From positions 43,329 through 107,328 of the forward strand of contig NZ_WBWA01000017.1 in assembly GCF_008932295.1 (NCBI RefSeq): DNA of 64,000 bases, written 5' to 3'. The position numbers were made by a program, and so were the translations under genes. The DNA is from Brucella tritici. Lineage in GTDB: Bacteria; Pseudomonadota; Alphaproteobacteria; Rhizobiales; Rhizobiaceae. Shown here in pieces: positions 20,034 to 29,382 of the stretch. The notes beneath the pieces are model-generated. The model made no database searches. It worked only from the letters and a program-made list of their open reading frames with translations, and was not told where the DNA came from. Each line of letters opens with the position of its first letter. Position 1 is the first letter of the stretch.

Positions 20034-20382
20034 TTGACCTTCTCCCGTTTTTAGAGCGCGGATGCGCAAAAGAGGCGAAAGTACGCCAGACCGTTTCGGT
20101 ACGATCGCTCCTCGCGTTGCGGGAAAAGTACCGGCCCCCGCCGGTGATCTCCATCCCAAATCCGCGTGATCCTCGCCCTCAGCGGCATTGCGCTCCCCTT
20201 CTGCTGAAATTAATGCCAAAAACGTACCAATTGTCCAGAGAAGTTTACAACTTTCGCGCAGAAAAATTTAAAACGGTCATTTTTCTCAAATTTTATCAAC
20301 GAATTTATCAAATTTTTCACAAGCCGACAAATCTGCTTGGTTAATGGTATTTTTTTGGTATCTTCAAGTCGGAGGTATCTTC
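20034..20382. promoter_or_regulatory. Divergent control region between sugar transporter and kinase genes
   Basis: There are 349 bases, AT-rich from 20210 to 20360. Three copies of a GGTAT core occur just before the kinase gene, at 20346-20350, 20357-20361 and 20374-20378. The last overlaps the GGAGG ribosome site (20371-20375). They may be contacted by the GntR/HutC regulator encoded at 21267; this is an inference. Confidence 0.4.
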
Positions 20383-21270
20383 ATGACTGAATTCTTCATT
20401 GGCGTTGATGGCGGCGGCACGGGATGCCGCGTCTTGGTGGCGGATAGCGATGGTGCGATTCTGGGTTCGGGGCGCAGCGGCTCTGCCAATATCGTCACCG
20501 ATCCGCAGACGGCGCTGATTAATGTGATCGCGGCCATCGACAACGCCTTTGACGATGCCGGGTTGGACAAGGTGCATTATGCTACCAGCCACGCGGTTCT
20601 CGGTCTGGCAGGCGGTAATGTCGAGGGTGCAGGCACCCCGATAGAACGCGGCCTGCCCTTCGCGCACTCGAATGTGGAATTTGACGGTGTGATCGCCCTG
20701 CAAGGTGCGCTTGGCGATCAGGACGGGATCGTCGCTATTCTCGGCACGGGCACGGCCTATATCACGCGCCGGAACGGCCGCATCCATTCGGTCGGCGGAT
20801 GGGGCTTTCCCTTGAGCGACCTTGGCAGCGGTGCAAGGCTCGGCCAAAGCCTGCTGCAGGAAAGCCTGCTCGTGCATGATGGCATTCATCCGCGCACACG
20901 CCTGACGACGGACCTTTTGAACGAATTCGACAACAATCCGGATAATCTGGTCGAATTTGCCTGGACTGCGAAGCCGGGTGACTTCGGCAAATATGCTCCG
21001 CGTATTTTCCAGTATGCGAGTGAGGGCGACGAAACTGCGCGAATGTTGCTGGAGCGCTCCGCTGCCTATGTCAGCGAAACGCTCGACGTGCTGATCAAAC
21101 AGGGTGCTGAACGCATCAGTCTGCTGGGTGGCATGGCGCCGCTTTATGTGGAATGGCTGCCGCCACACCAGCAGAAGCTTCTGGTTAAACCTGCGGCAGA
21201 TGCTTTGACAGGCGCGCTGCAACTCGCCCTCAAGCGATATGGGCCGCAAAATGGAAAGGCGCGCGAATGA
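20383..21270 (+). CDS. BadF/BadG-type sugar kinase, N-acetylglucosamine kinase-like
   Basis: The 295-residue protein belongs to the ASKHA fold: phosphate-1 loop GVDGGGTGCRVLV at residues 6-18, G-T-G-T-A-Y phosphate-2 region near 125, and L-G-G-M-A-P adenosine motif near 262. Eukaryotic and bacterial NagK share this pattern. It would phosphorylate a sugar imported by the divergent transporter. ATG 20383 follows GGAGG at seven bases; the in-frame GTG/ATG codons further upstream lack such a site. The stop overlaps the regulator start by four bases. Confidence 0.8.
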   Translation: MTEFFIGVDGGGTGCRVLVADSDGAILGSGRSGSANIVTDPQTALINVIAAIDNAFDDAGLDKVHYATSHAVLGLAGGNVEGAGTPIERGLPFAHSNVEFDGVIALQGALGDQDGIVAILGTGTAYITRRNGRIHSVGGWGFPLSDLGSGARLGQSLLQESLLVHDGIHPRTRLTTDLLNEFDNNPDNLVEFAWTAKPGDFGKYAPRIFQYASEGDETARMLLERSAAYVSETLDVLIKQGAERISLLGGMAPLYVEWLPPHQQKLLVKPAADALTGALQLALKRYGPQNGKARE

Positions 21271-22037
21271 GCGGAAATTTCAGCGCTTTCCTGCCCAAGA
21301 ACCTGCAGGGTTCTGCGCCATCCTCCGGCGGGCCGCTCTATATGCAACTGCGTCAATCACTGGAGGCCGCAATCCGCGCCGGGCAACTGGTTGACGGTGA
21401 AGCCCTGCCGCCGGAACGCGATATTGCTGAATATGCCAATATCAGCCGTGTGACGGTGCGCAAGGCTGTGGACGATCTCGTCAAGGCCGGGCTTCTCGTG
21501 CGCCGTCATGGTTCGGGCACGTTCGTCGTACGCCCAAGCGAGCGCGTGCAGCAGTCGCTCTCGATGCTGACCTCGTTCACCGAAGATATGGCGCGCCGCG
21601 GCATCACCACGCAATCCCGGTGGCTGGAGCGCGGCCTCTATTACCCCTCGCCCGAAGAGATGATGAAGCTGGGTGTTTCTTCAGAGACGCGCGTTGCCCG
21701 CCTCGGTCGTCTGCGTATTGCAAGCGACATGCCGCTGGCCATTGAACGGGCAAGTCTTTCAAGCGAAATCCTGCCCGATCCGGATGCGGTAAAGGGTTCG
21801 CTCTATGCCGAGCTGAGCCGTACCGGATTTCGTCCTGTGCGCGCGGTCCAGCGCATAGCGGCCTGCAACATCAAGGACCCCGATGCACGCATTCTGGGCG
21901 TCAAGGAGGGCGATGCAGGTCTGTCCATCGAGCGACTGTCCTATTTGCCGTCCGGTCGCGTGGTCGAATTCACGAAATCGTTGTATCGCGGCGATGCATA
22001 CGATTTCGTAGCAGAACTGACCATACCTCAGCCTTAG
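21267..22037 (+). CDS. GntR-family transcriptional regulator, HutC subfamily
   Basis: The 256-residue protein has an N-terminal winged helix (about 25-90; P-P-E-R-D-I-A-E-Y-A-N-I-S-R-V-T-V-R-K-A) and a C-terminal UTRA effector domain (about 105-250). HutC members usually repress a nearby sugar or amino acid operon and respond to its phosphorylated substrate. Translational coupling to the kinase suggests control of this sugar cluster. The TAG stop (22035-22037) lies within the left arm of the palindromic repeat that starts at 22034. Confidence 0.87.
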   Translation: MSGNFSAFLPKNLQGSAPSSGGPLYMQLRQSLEAAIRAGQLVDGEALPPERDIAEYANISRVTVRKAVDDLVKAGLLVRRHGSGTFVVRPSERVQQSLSMLTSFTEDMARRGITTQSRWLERGLYYPSPEEMMKLGVSSETRVARLGRLRIASDMPLAIERASLSSEILPDPDAVKGSLYAELSRTGFRPVRAVQRIAACNIKDPDARILGVKEGDAGLSIERLSYLPSGRVVEFTKSLYRGDAYDFVAELTIPQP

Positions 22038-22143
22038 AGCGCGTTTCGATCTGATTGGATCAGATCGAAACGCGCTCTAACTTCTTCTGTTTTAAACATA
22101 ATCTTGATCGCCCTCGTTTCACTCCGGTCGGATTATGCTCTAA
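22034..22143. repeat. Interspersed repeat with perfect 22-bp stem
   Basis: 22034-22055 is the exact reverse complement of 22059-22080, with a three-base loop. A second, weaker hairpin follows to TGCTCTAA at 22136-22143. The total length of 110 bases matches the other full copies. The regulator stop TAG is inside the first arm. Confidence 0.9.
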
Positions 22144-22160
22144 GCGACCTCTATCAAAGA

Positions 22161-22186
22161 AAACGGCCCGTTTCCGGGCCGTTTTT
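22161..22186. terminator. Bidirectional terminator between the regulator gene and cydX
   Basis: AAACGGCCCG (22161-22170) pairs with CGGGCCGTTT (22175-22184) around TTTC, with T tracts on both strands. It separates the plus-strand kinase-regulator unit from the minus-strand cyd operon. Confidence 0.85.
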
Positions 22187-22194
22187 ATTTCATA

Positions 22195-22350
22195 TCAGTG
22201 ATGTTTCTTGCCTTCACGGGCCAGATCCACTGTCGGATCGGCCACGAGACGCTTGCGCGCCCGGTCGTCCATCAGTTCGTACCACATGGCGTTGAGCACG
22301 GCGAAAGCCGCAGCAAGCGGAAGCCCCAACAACCAGGAAAAATACCACAT
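22195..22350 (-). CDS. cydX: CydX small subunit of cytochrome bd oxidase
   Basis: The 51-residue protein starts at ATG 22350 with the CydX signature M-W-Y-F-S-W-L-L-G followed by one transmembrane helix and N-A-M-W-Y-E. An upstream in-frame start at 22383 would add residues in front of this conserved N-terminus, and AAGGAAAG precedes the chosen ATG. CydX stabilises the heme-bearing CydAB core. The gene is the last of the cyd operon, after a repeat-filled gap of about 120 bases from cydB, and is followed by a strong hairpin terminator. Confidence 0.88.
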   Translation of the reverse strand: MWYFSWLLGLPLAAAFAVLNAMWYELMDDRARKRLVADPTVDLAREGKKHH

Positions 22351-22375
22351 ATCGCTTTCCTTTCTCGGTTGGTTC

Positions 22376-22476
22376 AAGCGCATCCCGAAAGGGTGAAACG
22401 GTTTTCGGATAAGATGCGCGTTAAAATGAAACTTACAGAGCCCGATCTGATGTAATCAGATTGAAAAGCGCTCTAG
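22376..22476. repeat. Interspersed repeat between cydB and cydX
   Basis: On the minus strand it runs from TAGAGCGCTTTTCAATCTGA to GGGATGCGCTTG, with one palindromic arm around the GATCTGATGTAATCAGAT type sequence and one around GCGCATCC/AAGATGCGC. The TAG that begins it is the cydB stop codon (22473-22475). Confidence 0.87.
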
Positions 22477-23627
22477 TAAGCGTGATTGCTTTCGTCTTCG
22501 ATCATGTCCTTGTCGACCTTGCCCCACAGAACCTTGTAAACCCAGGACGTGTAGAGGACGATCAACGGCAGGAAGATGAGCGTCACAACCAGCATGATGA
22601 ACAGCGTCATATGACTGGAAGACGAATCCCAAACCGTTAGACTTGAACGCGGATCGAGCGACGATGGCAGGATGAACGGGAACATCGACACGCCGACCGA
22701 GGAAATAATGCCGAAGATCGACAGTTTTCCGAACAGCAGCGGTGCCAGTTCACGACGGCTACGCAATGCTATGAAGACCGCAAGCGCTCCCAAAATGCCA
22801 AGCGCCGGAGCGATCAGCAGGATCGGATAGTTTGCATAGTTCGCGAACCATGCACCGTGATCCAGTTCGACGGTCTTGCGCAGCGGATTGGACGGCCCAT
22901 CGGTCACGATGGCGCTCGTGATCCGGTAACCCGAAACCCAGAACCAACTGACAACCCCAGCCAGCACATAGAGCACGACAGTCAGAAGAGCTGCGATGCT
23001 GCCGTAGGACCGGGCACGCGCCTGAATATCCCCGGTCGTCTTCAGCATCAGCCAAGAAGCGCCATGCATGCAGAGCATCGTCACCGAAAGCACGCCGCAA
23101 AGCAGTGCAAACGGATTCAGCAGACCGAAGAACGAGCCTTCATAGAATATCTGAAAGTCGTCGGCGATACGGAATGGAACGCCCTGTAGGACATTGCCGA
23201 CGGCAACGCCGAAGATAAGGGCAGGAACGAAGCCGCCGATGAAAAGCGCCCAGTCCCAGCCTCTCCTCCAGGCCTCACTCTCGCGCTTGGAACGATATTT
23301 GAACCCGACCGGACGCAGGATGAGTGCGAACAGGATGACAAACATCGCCAGATAGAATCCGGAGAAAGACACCGCATAGAGCTGTGGCCAGGCGGCGAAA
23401 ATAGCACCGCCCCCGAGGATCAACCACACCTGATTGCCTTCCCATACGGGGCCGATCGTGTTGATGATAATGCGTCGCTCGACATCGGTTTTGCCGACGA
23501 CGGGCATGAGTATGTCGACACCAAGGTCGAACCCGTCCATCGCGGCAAAAGCGATCAGCAATACGCCGAGCAGCACCCACCAGATGAGACGCAGGGTTTC
23601 ATAGTCCAACAAATCGCTGAGTATCAT
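22473..23627 (-). CDS. cydB: Cytochrome bd ubiquinol oxidase subunit II
   Basis: The 384-residue membrane protein has the CydB N-terminal pattern L-R-L-I-W-W-V-L-L-G-V-L-L-I-A-F-A-M-D-G-F-D-L-G and about nine helices. With CydA it forms the quinol oxidase that reduces oxygen at low concentration without pumping protons. It starts five bases after cydA stops. Its TAG stop is supplied by the repeat at 22376-22476. Confidence 0.93.
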   Translation of the reverse strand: MILSDLLDYETLRLIWWVLLGVLLIAFAAMDGFDLGVDILMPVVGKTDVERRIIINTIGPVWEGNQVWLILGGGAIFAAWPQLYAVSFSGFYLAMFVILFALILRPVGFKYRSKRESEAWRRGWDWALFIGGFVPALIFGVAVGNVLQGVPFRIADDFQIFYEGSFFGLLNPFALLCGVLSVTMLCMHGASWLMLKTTGDIQARARSYGSIAALLTVVLYVLAGVVSWFWVSGYRITSAIVTDGPSNPLRKTVELDHGAWFANYANYPILLIAPALGILGALAVFIALRSRRELAPLLFGKLSIFGIISSVGVSMFPFILPSSLDPRSSLTVWDSSSSHMTLFIMLVVTLIFLPLIVLYTSWVYKVLWGKVDKDMIEDESNHAY

Positions 23628-23632
23628 GATCC

Positions 23633-25210
23633 TTACTCCGCAGGTGCAATGCTGGCCGGTGCGAGAATTGCTTCCGGCTTGCTGTCGGGTTCAGGTCCAG
23701 CCTTGATGGCGCGTATCATCAGGCCCATCTCGATGATGAAGAGAACCGTATAGATCGCCACGAAACCAAGTATGGTCAGCAGCACTGTGGATGCTCCGAG
23801 ATTGGAAACCCCGACTGCCGTCGGCAATATGCCTTCGATGACCCATGGCTGGCGACCGAACTCTGCAACGATCCAGCCCATTTCCGCCGCGATCCATGGC
23901 AGCGGTATCGCAAACACGGCGATCCGCAACAGGAACGGGTGACGGTCGAGTTTACGACGCGCCGACAGCACGAAGAATGTGCCCGTCAGCAGGATCAGGA
24001 AGAAGCCGATGCCGACCATGATGCGGAAGGCCCAGAACAGGGGCAGAACGCCGGGAACGGTGTCGTTGGCGGCCTGCGTGATCTGCGCGTCGGTTGCCTG
24101 ACGCGGATCGTCGACATAACGCTTCAGCAGAAGCGCATAGCCCATCCACTGGCTGTTATCGGCAAAGACGTCCTTGACTTCCTGCGGAACGGCGTTCGTA
24201 TCGCCAGCCGCGCGGATTTTCTGCAAGGCGTCATAGGCGACGATACCGTTGCGGATATGGTTTTCCGCGCTCTGGACAAGATCATTGATGCCCTGAATAG
24301 GCGTCGTGAGAGAGCGCGTACCGATCAGGCCCATGACCCATGGAATATGTACCGCGAAATGGGTTTCGCGCGCCGCCTGATCCGGAAAGCCGAATACGGT
24401 GAACGAAGCCGGAGCAGGCTCGGTTTCCCACATGGCTTCAATGGCTGCGATCTTCATCTTCTGGTGTTCATTGGCCAGATAACCGCTTTCATCGCCAAGG
24501 ACGACGACGGACAGAGAGGCGGCCAGACCGAAGGATGCAGCGATAGTCAGGGAACGTTTGGCGAGTTCTACTGACCGCCCCTTGAGCAGATACCAGGCTG
24601 AAACACCAAGAACGAAAATAGACGCCGTGACATAACCGGCGGAAACCGTATGAACGAACTTGGCCTGTGCAACCGGGTTCATCAGCACCGCGAAGAAATC
24701 GGTGATCTCCATGCGCATGGTTTCGGGATTGAACGCCGACCCGACCGGATTCTGCATCCAGCCATTGGCGATCAAAATCCACAACGCGGAGAAGTTCGAG
24801 CCAGCCGCAACCGCGTAGGTTGCCATCAGGTGCCCGACTTTCGACAGGCGATCCCAACCGAAAAAGAACAGGCCCACAAAGGTCGCTTCAAGGAAGAATG
24901 CCATCAGACCTTCGATGGCGAGCGGCGCGCCAAAGATGTCGCCGACATAATGGCTGTAATAGCTCCAGTTCATGCCGAACTGGAATTCCATCACGATCCC
25001 CGTTGCAACGCCCATGACAAAGTTGATGCCAAAAAGCGTACCCCAAAATTTCGTCATCTGCCGCCAGATGAGTCGCCCCGTCATCACGTAAACGGTTTCC
25101 ATGATGGCAAGCAGCACGGAAAGACCCAAGGTCAGAGGTACGAAGAGGAAGTGATAAAGTGCCGTGATTGCAAACTGCAATCGCGACAGGGAGACAATAT
25201 CGAGTTCCAT
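23633..25210 (-). CDS. cydA: Cytochrome bd ubiquinol oxidase subunit I
   Basis: The 525-residue heme-binding subunit has the N-terminal S-R-L-Q-F-A-I-T-A-L-Y-H segment with heme ligand His20, the quinol-binding Q-loop, and the diagnostic G-R-Q-P-W motif after it. A length near the E. coli protein indicates the long Q-loop subfamily rather than the CIO type. A 163-base gap separates it from cydC, enough for an internal promoter or processing site; a small GCCGG-GTTA-CCGGC hairpin lies just before the gene. Confidence 0.94.
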   Translation of the reverse strand: MELDIVSLSRLQFAITALYHFLFVPLTLGLSVLLAIMETVYVMTGRLIWRQMTKFWGTLFGINFVMGVATGIVMEFQFGMNWSYYSHYVGDIFGAPLAIEGLMAFFLEATFVGLFFFGWDRLSKVGHLMATYAVAAGSNFSALWILIANGWMQNPVGSAFNPETMRMEITDFFAVLMNPVAQAKFVHTVSAGYVTASIFVLGVSAWYLLKGRSVELAKRSLTIAASFGLAASLSVVVLGDESGYLANEHQKMKIAAIEAMWETEPAPASFTVFGFPDQAARETHFAVHIPWVMGLIGTRSLTTPIQGINDLVQSAENHIRNGIVAYDALQKIRAAGDTNAVPQEVKDVFADNSQWMGYALLLKRYVDDPRQATDAQITQAANDTVPGVLPLFWAFRIMVGIGFFLILLTGTFFVLSARRKLDRHPFLLRIAVFAIPLPWIAAEMGWIVAEFGRQPWVIEGILPTAVGVSNLGASTVLLTILGFVAIYTVLFIIEMGLMIRAIKAGPEPDSKPEAILAPASIAPAE

Positions 25211-25373
25211 CTCTTTAAGCCGGTAACCCGGCCCTCCTGGTGTTATGAGCAGCGCTTCCAGCGCGGCCCCATTTTGAATGCGGCGGCTTCTTAGAACCCG
25301 TACTCCGCTTCAATTTCAAATATCGGTCCAGATATGGACACAGACTTCAAATCATTCTCCATGTCCGCGCGGC

Positions 25374-27056
25374 TCACCTCATGGTCCCGAGGATTTCGCC
25401 AAAACGCGGCGAACTCTTACCTACGGACTCAACTAGAGCGCCTTGATTTAAAACAATGATCCGTTCACAAATTTGCGCTTCGCGGCGGATATGCGTGGCG
25501 ATCAGCAAGGTGTGTGGACCTGTCTTGACCGTGAGACGCTCCAGAACATCCTGTGCTGTTGCAGCGTCCAGCCCCTCGGTCGGCTCATCCAGCAGCCAGA
25601 GCGGAACATTGGTCAGGAAAAGGCGCGCCAGGGCCAGACGGCGCGCCTGTCCGCCCGAAAGTCCAAGGCCACCCTCGCCCAGCATTGCATCCAGCCCGGC
25701 AGGCAACTCAGCGATAAACGCGCCAAGGCCTGCGGCTTGCAATGCATCCATCAGTTCCTGATCGCTCGCATCAGCGTGCGCCAGCCGGAGATTGTCGCGA
25801 AGACTGTCCTGAAAAAGTTCTGTTCGCTGCGTGAGAAGACGGGCGGGCAGCGCGGCAACATTGCCCCGATCAGCCGGAATTTCACCGGCGAGAAGATTGA
25901 ACAAGGTTGATTTGCCGGCGCCGCTCGTGCCGACGATGGCAACACGCTCGCCCGCGGCAATATCGAGATCGAGGCTTTTCAGGGCATCCTGGTCGGCGCC
26001 ATCGTGACGAACCGAAACGCTTTTCAGGTGAACGGCCGTGCCATTCTCCGGCTTCTTGGGCGACGTCAATTCGACATTACCGTGCAACTGCGGGGCGACG
26101 CGTTTTGCGGCGAGTATCGTGCGTCCAAGTTCCATCGCACCGCGCCGCAAAGCAGAAAAAGGTTCCATCGCACCAAGGATGATAAGCATTCCGAGGGCTG
26201 CAACGGGTGCGCCGATAGTTCCTGACTGAATCAGCAATCCAACGGCGATGAGGCCACCTGCGAGCAATGCGGCGTGAACGATACCGAAACCGGCGCCAGT
26301 GACGATCTCTATGCGATTGAGCTTGCGATCCGAAGCGGCGACATAGCCGTCTGCACGTACCAAGGCCAGTTTTCGATCTTCCAGACGCCCCGCCATTAGA
26401 AGCTCAGTCTGCCCGGCAACCAGATCGACGGTGCGGGCGCGCAGAGCTTCCGTGCCCTTTGCGCGCTGTCGCATGGATTTTTCGGACCGACGAGCTGCCG
26501 AAAGCGGAATGCCAAGACCTGCAACGAGCAAAACAAGCGCTACCAGCAGTCCGAATAACGGGCTCATCATGCCAAGCGCGATGCCGGCCACAAGCGCTGT
26601 CGCAAGTGCGGCACCGACAGGCACCACCACACGCAGATAAAGCGAGTCGAGTGCATCAATGTCTGCCGTCAGGCGGAACAGAAGACGCGCCGGACGTTTC
26701 AATAAAGCGTTTGCAGCGCTCGGGCGCGCCCAGCTACGGAACAGCTTTTCGCGTAATGCCGCAAGGATTGCGAGCGTGGCATCATGGGTGACGAGCCGCT
26801 CCAGATAGCGGGAACCGGTGCGCAGGATAGCAAGCAGGCGAATACCGGCGGCGGGCGCGAACACGTCGAACACAACTGCGGTCGCAATGCTCAAGCCAGC
26901 AATCGCCGTCGCCGTTATGAACCAGCCTGACAGGCCGAGAAGAGCAATACCGGCGAGGACCGTTACGGTTGCCGTCGCGATACCGGCAAGAAGTGCTGTC
27001 CCCTTGGTCTGAAAGAAGAGCCGCAAAATCGGTAGCAATGACCGGAGACCGTTCAT
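25374..27056 (-). CDS. cydC: Thiol exporter ATPase/permease CydC
   Basis: The 560-residue half-transporter has six N-terminal helices and a C-terminal ATPase domain (GTSGAGKST Walker A, L-S-G-G-Q-A-R-R signature, L-L-D-E-P-T-E-G-L-D). CydC pairs with CydD to export glutathione and cysteine, which is needed for assembly of cytochrome bd. Its ATG overlaps the cydD stop by four bases, the usual D-C order. Confidence 0.92.
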   Translation of the reverse strand: MNGLRSLLPILRLFFQTKGTALLAGIATATVTVLAGIALLGLSGWFITATAIAGLSIATAVVFDVFAPAAGIRLLAILRTGSRYLERLVTHDATLAILAALREKLFRSWARPSAANALLKRPARLLFRLTADIDALDSLYLRVVVPVGAALATALVAGIALGMMSPLFGLLVALVLLVAGLGIPLSAARRSEKSMRQRAKGTEALRARTVDLVAGQTELLMAGRLEDRKLALVRADGYVAASDRKLNRIEIVTGAGFGIVHAALLAGGLIAVGLLIQSGTIGAPVAALGMLIILGAMEPFSALRRGAMELGRTILAAKRVAPQLHGNVELTSPKKPENGTAVHLKSVSVRHDGADQDALKSLDLDIAAGERVAIVGTSGAGKSTLFNLLAGEIPADRGNVAALPARLLTQRTELFQDSLRDNLRLAHADASDQELMDALQAAGLGAFIAELPAGLDAMLGEGGLGLSGGQARRLALARLFLTNVPLWLLDEPTEGLDAATAQDVLERLTVKTGPHTLLIATHIRREAQICERIIVLNQGALVESVGKSSPRFGEILGTMR

Positions 27057-28801
27057 TCCGCTGCCCTCCTCTGCCAGACCGGATCTTTATCTTCGCTGCC
27101 ATCCAGACGGATGATGCGATCCATTCTACGGGCAAGGGCTTCGTCATGGGTTGCGACCAGCAACGTCTTGCCTTTGGCGAGCCTGAGAAGGCTGTCGGCA
27201 ATGATCGTTGCCGTTTCCTGATCCAGATGAGCGGTGGGCTCATCGGCCAGAATAATATCTGCATCGGGATCAACCGCCGCACGGGAAAGTGCCAGCCGCA
27301 GGGCTTCACCGCCCGAGATTCCGGCACCGTTCTCGCCAATCAGGCTGTTGCCGGTAATGCCCAGAACATGCCCGAGCGCCATGTCATCGATGATGGCTTT
27401 TGTGGCTGCCGCTTCGGCTTTTCGACCAAGCGTGATGTTTTGGCGGGCCGAACCGGCAAAGATATGCGGTTTCTGGCCGATCCAGCTCATCCGTGCGCGA
27501 AGCGCGGTTGCGGTTTCATCGCTAAGCTCAATACCACCGATTTCTATCCGGCCTGCTTGTTGAGCCGTCAGCCCCGCAATGAGCGCCAGAATGGTGGATT
27601 TACCGTAGCCACTCGGCGCCAGCAATGCCACGTGTTCGCCTGCCTCGATCTCAAGATCGAACGCATAGAGAACCTTGGTTCCTGTCCCATAACCGAAGTC
27701 GATATTGTGCAAAGTGACTGCGGGTGCATCGCCCATTGCAGTTTGACTTCCACTCCTGCCGACAATTGGCATCGGATGCTCAGCGAGCTTTTCCAGCGCG
27801 TCGACAGAGGCCTCGCCCGCCGCACGATCATGCCACACGGCTGAAAGATCGCGTAACGGTTCGAAGAATGCAGGAGACAGAAGCAGGACGAAAAGGCCTT
27901 CTGCCAAAGTCAACTTATGGCCCCAGGCTCCGAAGTTGAGCTGGCCCAGCAGATGAAAGCCGATATAAACCGCGACCATGGCAACGCCGATAGCGGCGAA
28001 AAGCTCAAGCACCGCCGAAGACAGGAATGCGATGCGCAAGACAGACATCGTCTTGGAACGCAGGGTTTCGGCATTTTCGCGCAAGCGGTTCGCCGTAGAA
28101 TCCACGGCATGGAAAGTGCGAATGGTTGTAAGGCCCCGCAGCCGGTCGAGCAGAAAGCCATTCATGCCGCCAAGAGCAGTCAGTTGCTTTTCGCTGGCGG
28201 CCTTTGCTCGCCAGCCGATCAATGCCATGAAGATCGGTATCAGCGGCGCGGCCACCATCAGGACAAGCGCTGTGGCCCAGGAATACCAGAGCACGACTGC
28301 AAGTATCGCGAATGGCACCAGCATGACGCGGATGCGGACCGGCACGAAGCGCGAGAGATAGGGAACGACCATTTCAGCCTGTTCGGCGAGAATGCTTGCC
28401 GCCTCACCGGATGACGGGCGTGTCATGTCCAGCGGTGAGCGTTGCGCAAGCGCTGAAACAGCATTTGTCCGCAGCCGGGAGAGTTCCTGCCGGGCAGCGT
28501 CGAAAGCTTTTGCTGCGCCCGCACTGTCGAGAATACTGCGCAGGCAACCGAGAGCGAAGATGCCTGCAGCACTGTAATAGATGGAATTATCAAAGCCTGT
28601 ATCGGCCAGTCGCCCGATGGCATAAGCGAGAATACCCGCTTGCGGCAGCCACAGAAGTGCTGCCAACGCCTGTAGATATGCCCCCCGCTTCAGCAAGGAC
28701 GGAACAGGACGACGATGCGGGCGGCGCGAACCTTGTTGGTCGCCTGCCGCTTCGCCGTCTTCTGCCGTCACTGTTTCCGTTCGGGGGACAACGGATGTCA
28801 C
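27053..28801 (-). CDS. cydD: Thiol exporter ATPase/permease CydD
   Basis: The 582-residue half-transporter is the partner of CydC, with six helices and an ATPase domain (APSGYGKST, I-S-G-G-E-A-L-R-L-A-L, I-I-L-A-D-E-P-T-A-H-L-D). It starts at GTG 28801, overlapping the TGA of the regulator gene upstream as GTGA. The first 30 residues are hydrophilic and charged, longer than in many CydD proteins. Confidence 0.92.
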   Translation of the reverse strand: MTSVVPRTETVTAEDGEAAGDQQGSRRPHRRPVPSLLKRGAYLQALAALLWLPQAGILAYAIGRLADTGFDNSIYYSAAGIFALGCLRSILDSAGAAKAFDAARQELSRLRTNAVSALAQRSPLDMTRPSSGEAASILAEQAEMVVPYLSRFVPVRIRVMLVPFAILAVVLWYSWATALVLMVAAPLIPIFMALIGWRAKAASEKQLTALGGMNGFLLDRLRGLTTIRTFHAVDSTANRLRENAETLRSKTMSVLRIAFLSSAVLELFAAIGVAMVAVYIGFHLLGQLNFGAWGHKLTLAEGLFVLLLSPAFFEPLRDLSAVWHDRAAGEASVDALEKLAEHPMPIVGRSGSQTAMGDAPAVTLHNIDFGYGTGTKVLYAFDLEIEAGEHVALLAPSGYGKSTILALIAGLTAQQAGRIEIGGIELSDETATALRARMSWIGQKPHIFAGSARQNITLGRKAEAAATKAIIDDMALGHVLGITGNSLIGENGAGISGGEALRLALSRAAVDPDADIILADEPTAHLDQETATIIADSLLRLAKGKTLLVATHDEALARRMDRIIRLDGSEDKDPVWQRRAAE

Positions 28802-29382
28802 TCTCGCTTAGGCTCCTTTTTGGCCGATGTTCGCCCACGTCCGAGCGCCACGATCCTGTCCGTGGTTTCAAGGAAGCGGGTCACCTTGGCGCCAAGCGCC
28901 AGAAGACTGGTCAAACGGTCGGTATCGAGCCGCTTGACGTCGTCGTACCAGTTGGTCAGCCTTTCGATCAGGCCGTACATGTCCTTCATGCGATCCTGCG
29001 CATAAAGATCGCTTTCGCCTTTCGGCTGCTCCATCAGGATTTCGCGCAGAACGGTAAGCGTGGGATCGATCTCACGCTTCTTGCGCTCTTCAGCGAGCGT
29101 GCGCAGGATCTGCCACACATCATCGGGCGTCGTGAAAAAATCGCGACGATCACCGGGAATGTGCTTCAGAAGCACCAGATTCCAGCCCTGCAACTCGCGA
29201 ATGCCCATGGATACGTTCGAACGCGATACACCGAGAGCATCGACGATCTGGTCGGCGCATAGAGGCTCAGGCGATATATAAAGCAGCGCATATATCTGCC
29301 CCACGGTGCGGTTGATGCCCCAACGGCTGCCCATTTCTCCGAAGTGGAGCACGAACGACTGAACGATTGGCGACAATTCCAA
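28798..29382 (-). CDS. GbsR/MarR-like transcriptional regulator leading the cyd operon
   Basis: The 194-residue protein has a winged helix at about residues 25-95 (Q-I-V-D-A-L-G-V-S-R-S-N-V-S-M-G-I-R-E-L) and a helical C-terminal half, the GbsR pattern. It begins at TTG 29382 after GGGAGAGAG; internal ATG codons would cut into the conserved N-terminal helix. It is translationally coupled to cydD, so it probably controls the bd oxidase operon. Inverted repeats centred on TTCTGAA/TTCAGAA lie just upstream (29401-29431) and suit autoregulation. What it senses is unknown. Confidence 0.8.
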   Translation of the reverse strand: MELSPIVQSFVLHFGEMGSRWGINRTVGQIYALLYISPEPLCADQIVDALGVSRSNVSMGIRELQGWNLVLLKHIPGDRRDFFTTPDDVWQILRTLAEERKKREIDPTLTVLREILMEQPKGESDLYAQDRMKDMYGLIERLTNWYDDVKRLDTDRLTSLLALGAKVTRFLETTDRIVALGRGRTSAKKEPKRE

